From positions 363,895 to 396,486 of the forward strand of contig MU001672.1 in NCBI GenBank assembly GCA_010093515.1: 32,592 nt of DNA, written 5' to 3'. Positions 32,480 to 32,592 of the stretch are shown here, piece by piece. This DNA is from Lineolata rhizophorae (Eukaryota > Ascomycota > Dothideomycetes > Lineolatales > Lineolataceae). Each line of letters begins with the position of its first letter. Within the stretch, counting starts at the first letter, position 1. A model generated the notes under the pieces. The model saw only the letters and a list, made by a program, of their open reading frames with translations. It was not told the DNA's origin and searched no databases. Both the position numbers and the translations under genes were made by a program.

Positions 32480-32592
32480 ACGTAATCCACAAGCGAGTGG
32501 CATTCCCAAGCGAGTGGCACTCCCACCAACCTGACGCGTCCATCCACCCTACACCTCAATTTTCTCAACCACCCATGGCTGGGGAGCTCTCA
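32480..32592 (+). mobile_element. Left end of a Fot1/pogo-like (Tc1-mariner) DNA transposon, continues right of window
   Basis: The terminus begins ACGTAATCC at 32480 directly after TA (32478-32479), the expected target duplication. Two 17-bp direct repeats (32491-32524) and GACGCGTC (32533-32540) follow, matching the layout at bases 1-52 in reverse. An ATG at 32575, 95 bp inside the terminus, opens a frame (MAGELS) to the end of the window, a plausible position for the transposase start in this group; six codons cannot prove it. The two termini differ in the repeat sequence, so they are probably different subfamilies rather than two copies of one element. Confidence 0.6.
32491..32524. repeat. 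Two 17-bp tandem direct repeats inside the right transposon terminus
   Basis: AAGCGAGTGGCATTCCC (32491-32507) is followed by AAGCGAGTGGCACTCCC (32508-32524), one base different. Same period (17) and same one-mismatch pattern as the repeats at 11-44, and both share the core CGAGTG in the inward reading. Confidence 0.85.

Noticed and set aside
1-32592. The two terminal repeats as ends of one 32-kb element
   Set aside because: Each terminus points away from the window (ACGTAATC is on the inner side next to TA), so the window is flanking host DNA between two elements, not the inside of one.

Overview
This window looks like nuclear DNA of a filamentous ascomycete (Pezizomycotina). Its genes carry short introns (43 to 210 nt) with GTAAGT/GTATGT/GTGAGT donors and CTAAC/CTAAT branch sites, and the recognisable proteins are Cwf19, Gpn1, Ppn1 and a FlbC-type C2H2 factor. 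The five larger multi-part gene models were assembled by hand from splice sites and reading phase; no database search was possible.

Layout. Bases 1-52 and 32480-32592 are the ends of two Fot1/pogo-like DNA transposons that point away from the window, each next to a TA; both have paired 17-bp direct repeats followed by GACGCGTC. The unique sequence lies between them. 584-1804 (+): five-exon gene for an unassigned protein with one CCHC zinc knuckle and a coiled coil. 2335-5337 (+): eight-exon gene joining a Gln/Pro-rich, very basic, regulator-like N-terminal half to an omega-like glutathione transferase; the active-site motif is encoded partly by a 13-nt microexon. A two-gene split is possible. 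5338-14369: about 9 kb with no supportable gene, ending in a pyrimidine-rich leader. 14370-15641 (+): intronless C2H2 transcription factor resembling FlbC. 15642-23112: another 7.5 kb with no supportable gene. 23113-24420 (-): GPN-loop GTPase Gpn1/Npa3. 24785-27293 (+): splicing/debranching factor Cwf19, sharing a 364-bp divergent promoter with gpn1. 28565-31231 (+): endopolyphosphatase Ppn1. 31232-32479: no firm gene, but a pyrimidine-rich promoter-like stretch with splice-like signals.

The genes do not form a pathway cluster. gpn1 and cwf19 are both RNA-metabolism housekeeping genes and may be co-expressed; the FlbC-like regulator sits alone in about 16.5 kb of flanking DNA, as expected for a developmental gene with large control regions. 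No CRISPR, tRNA, rRNA, secondary-metabolite cluster or virus-like element was seen. The most interesting items are the regulator-GST locus with its microexon and possible alternative ends, the paired transposon termini, and an acidic/lysine-rich tail on the polyphosphatase.
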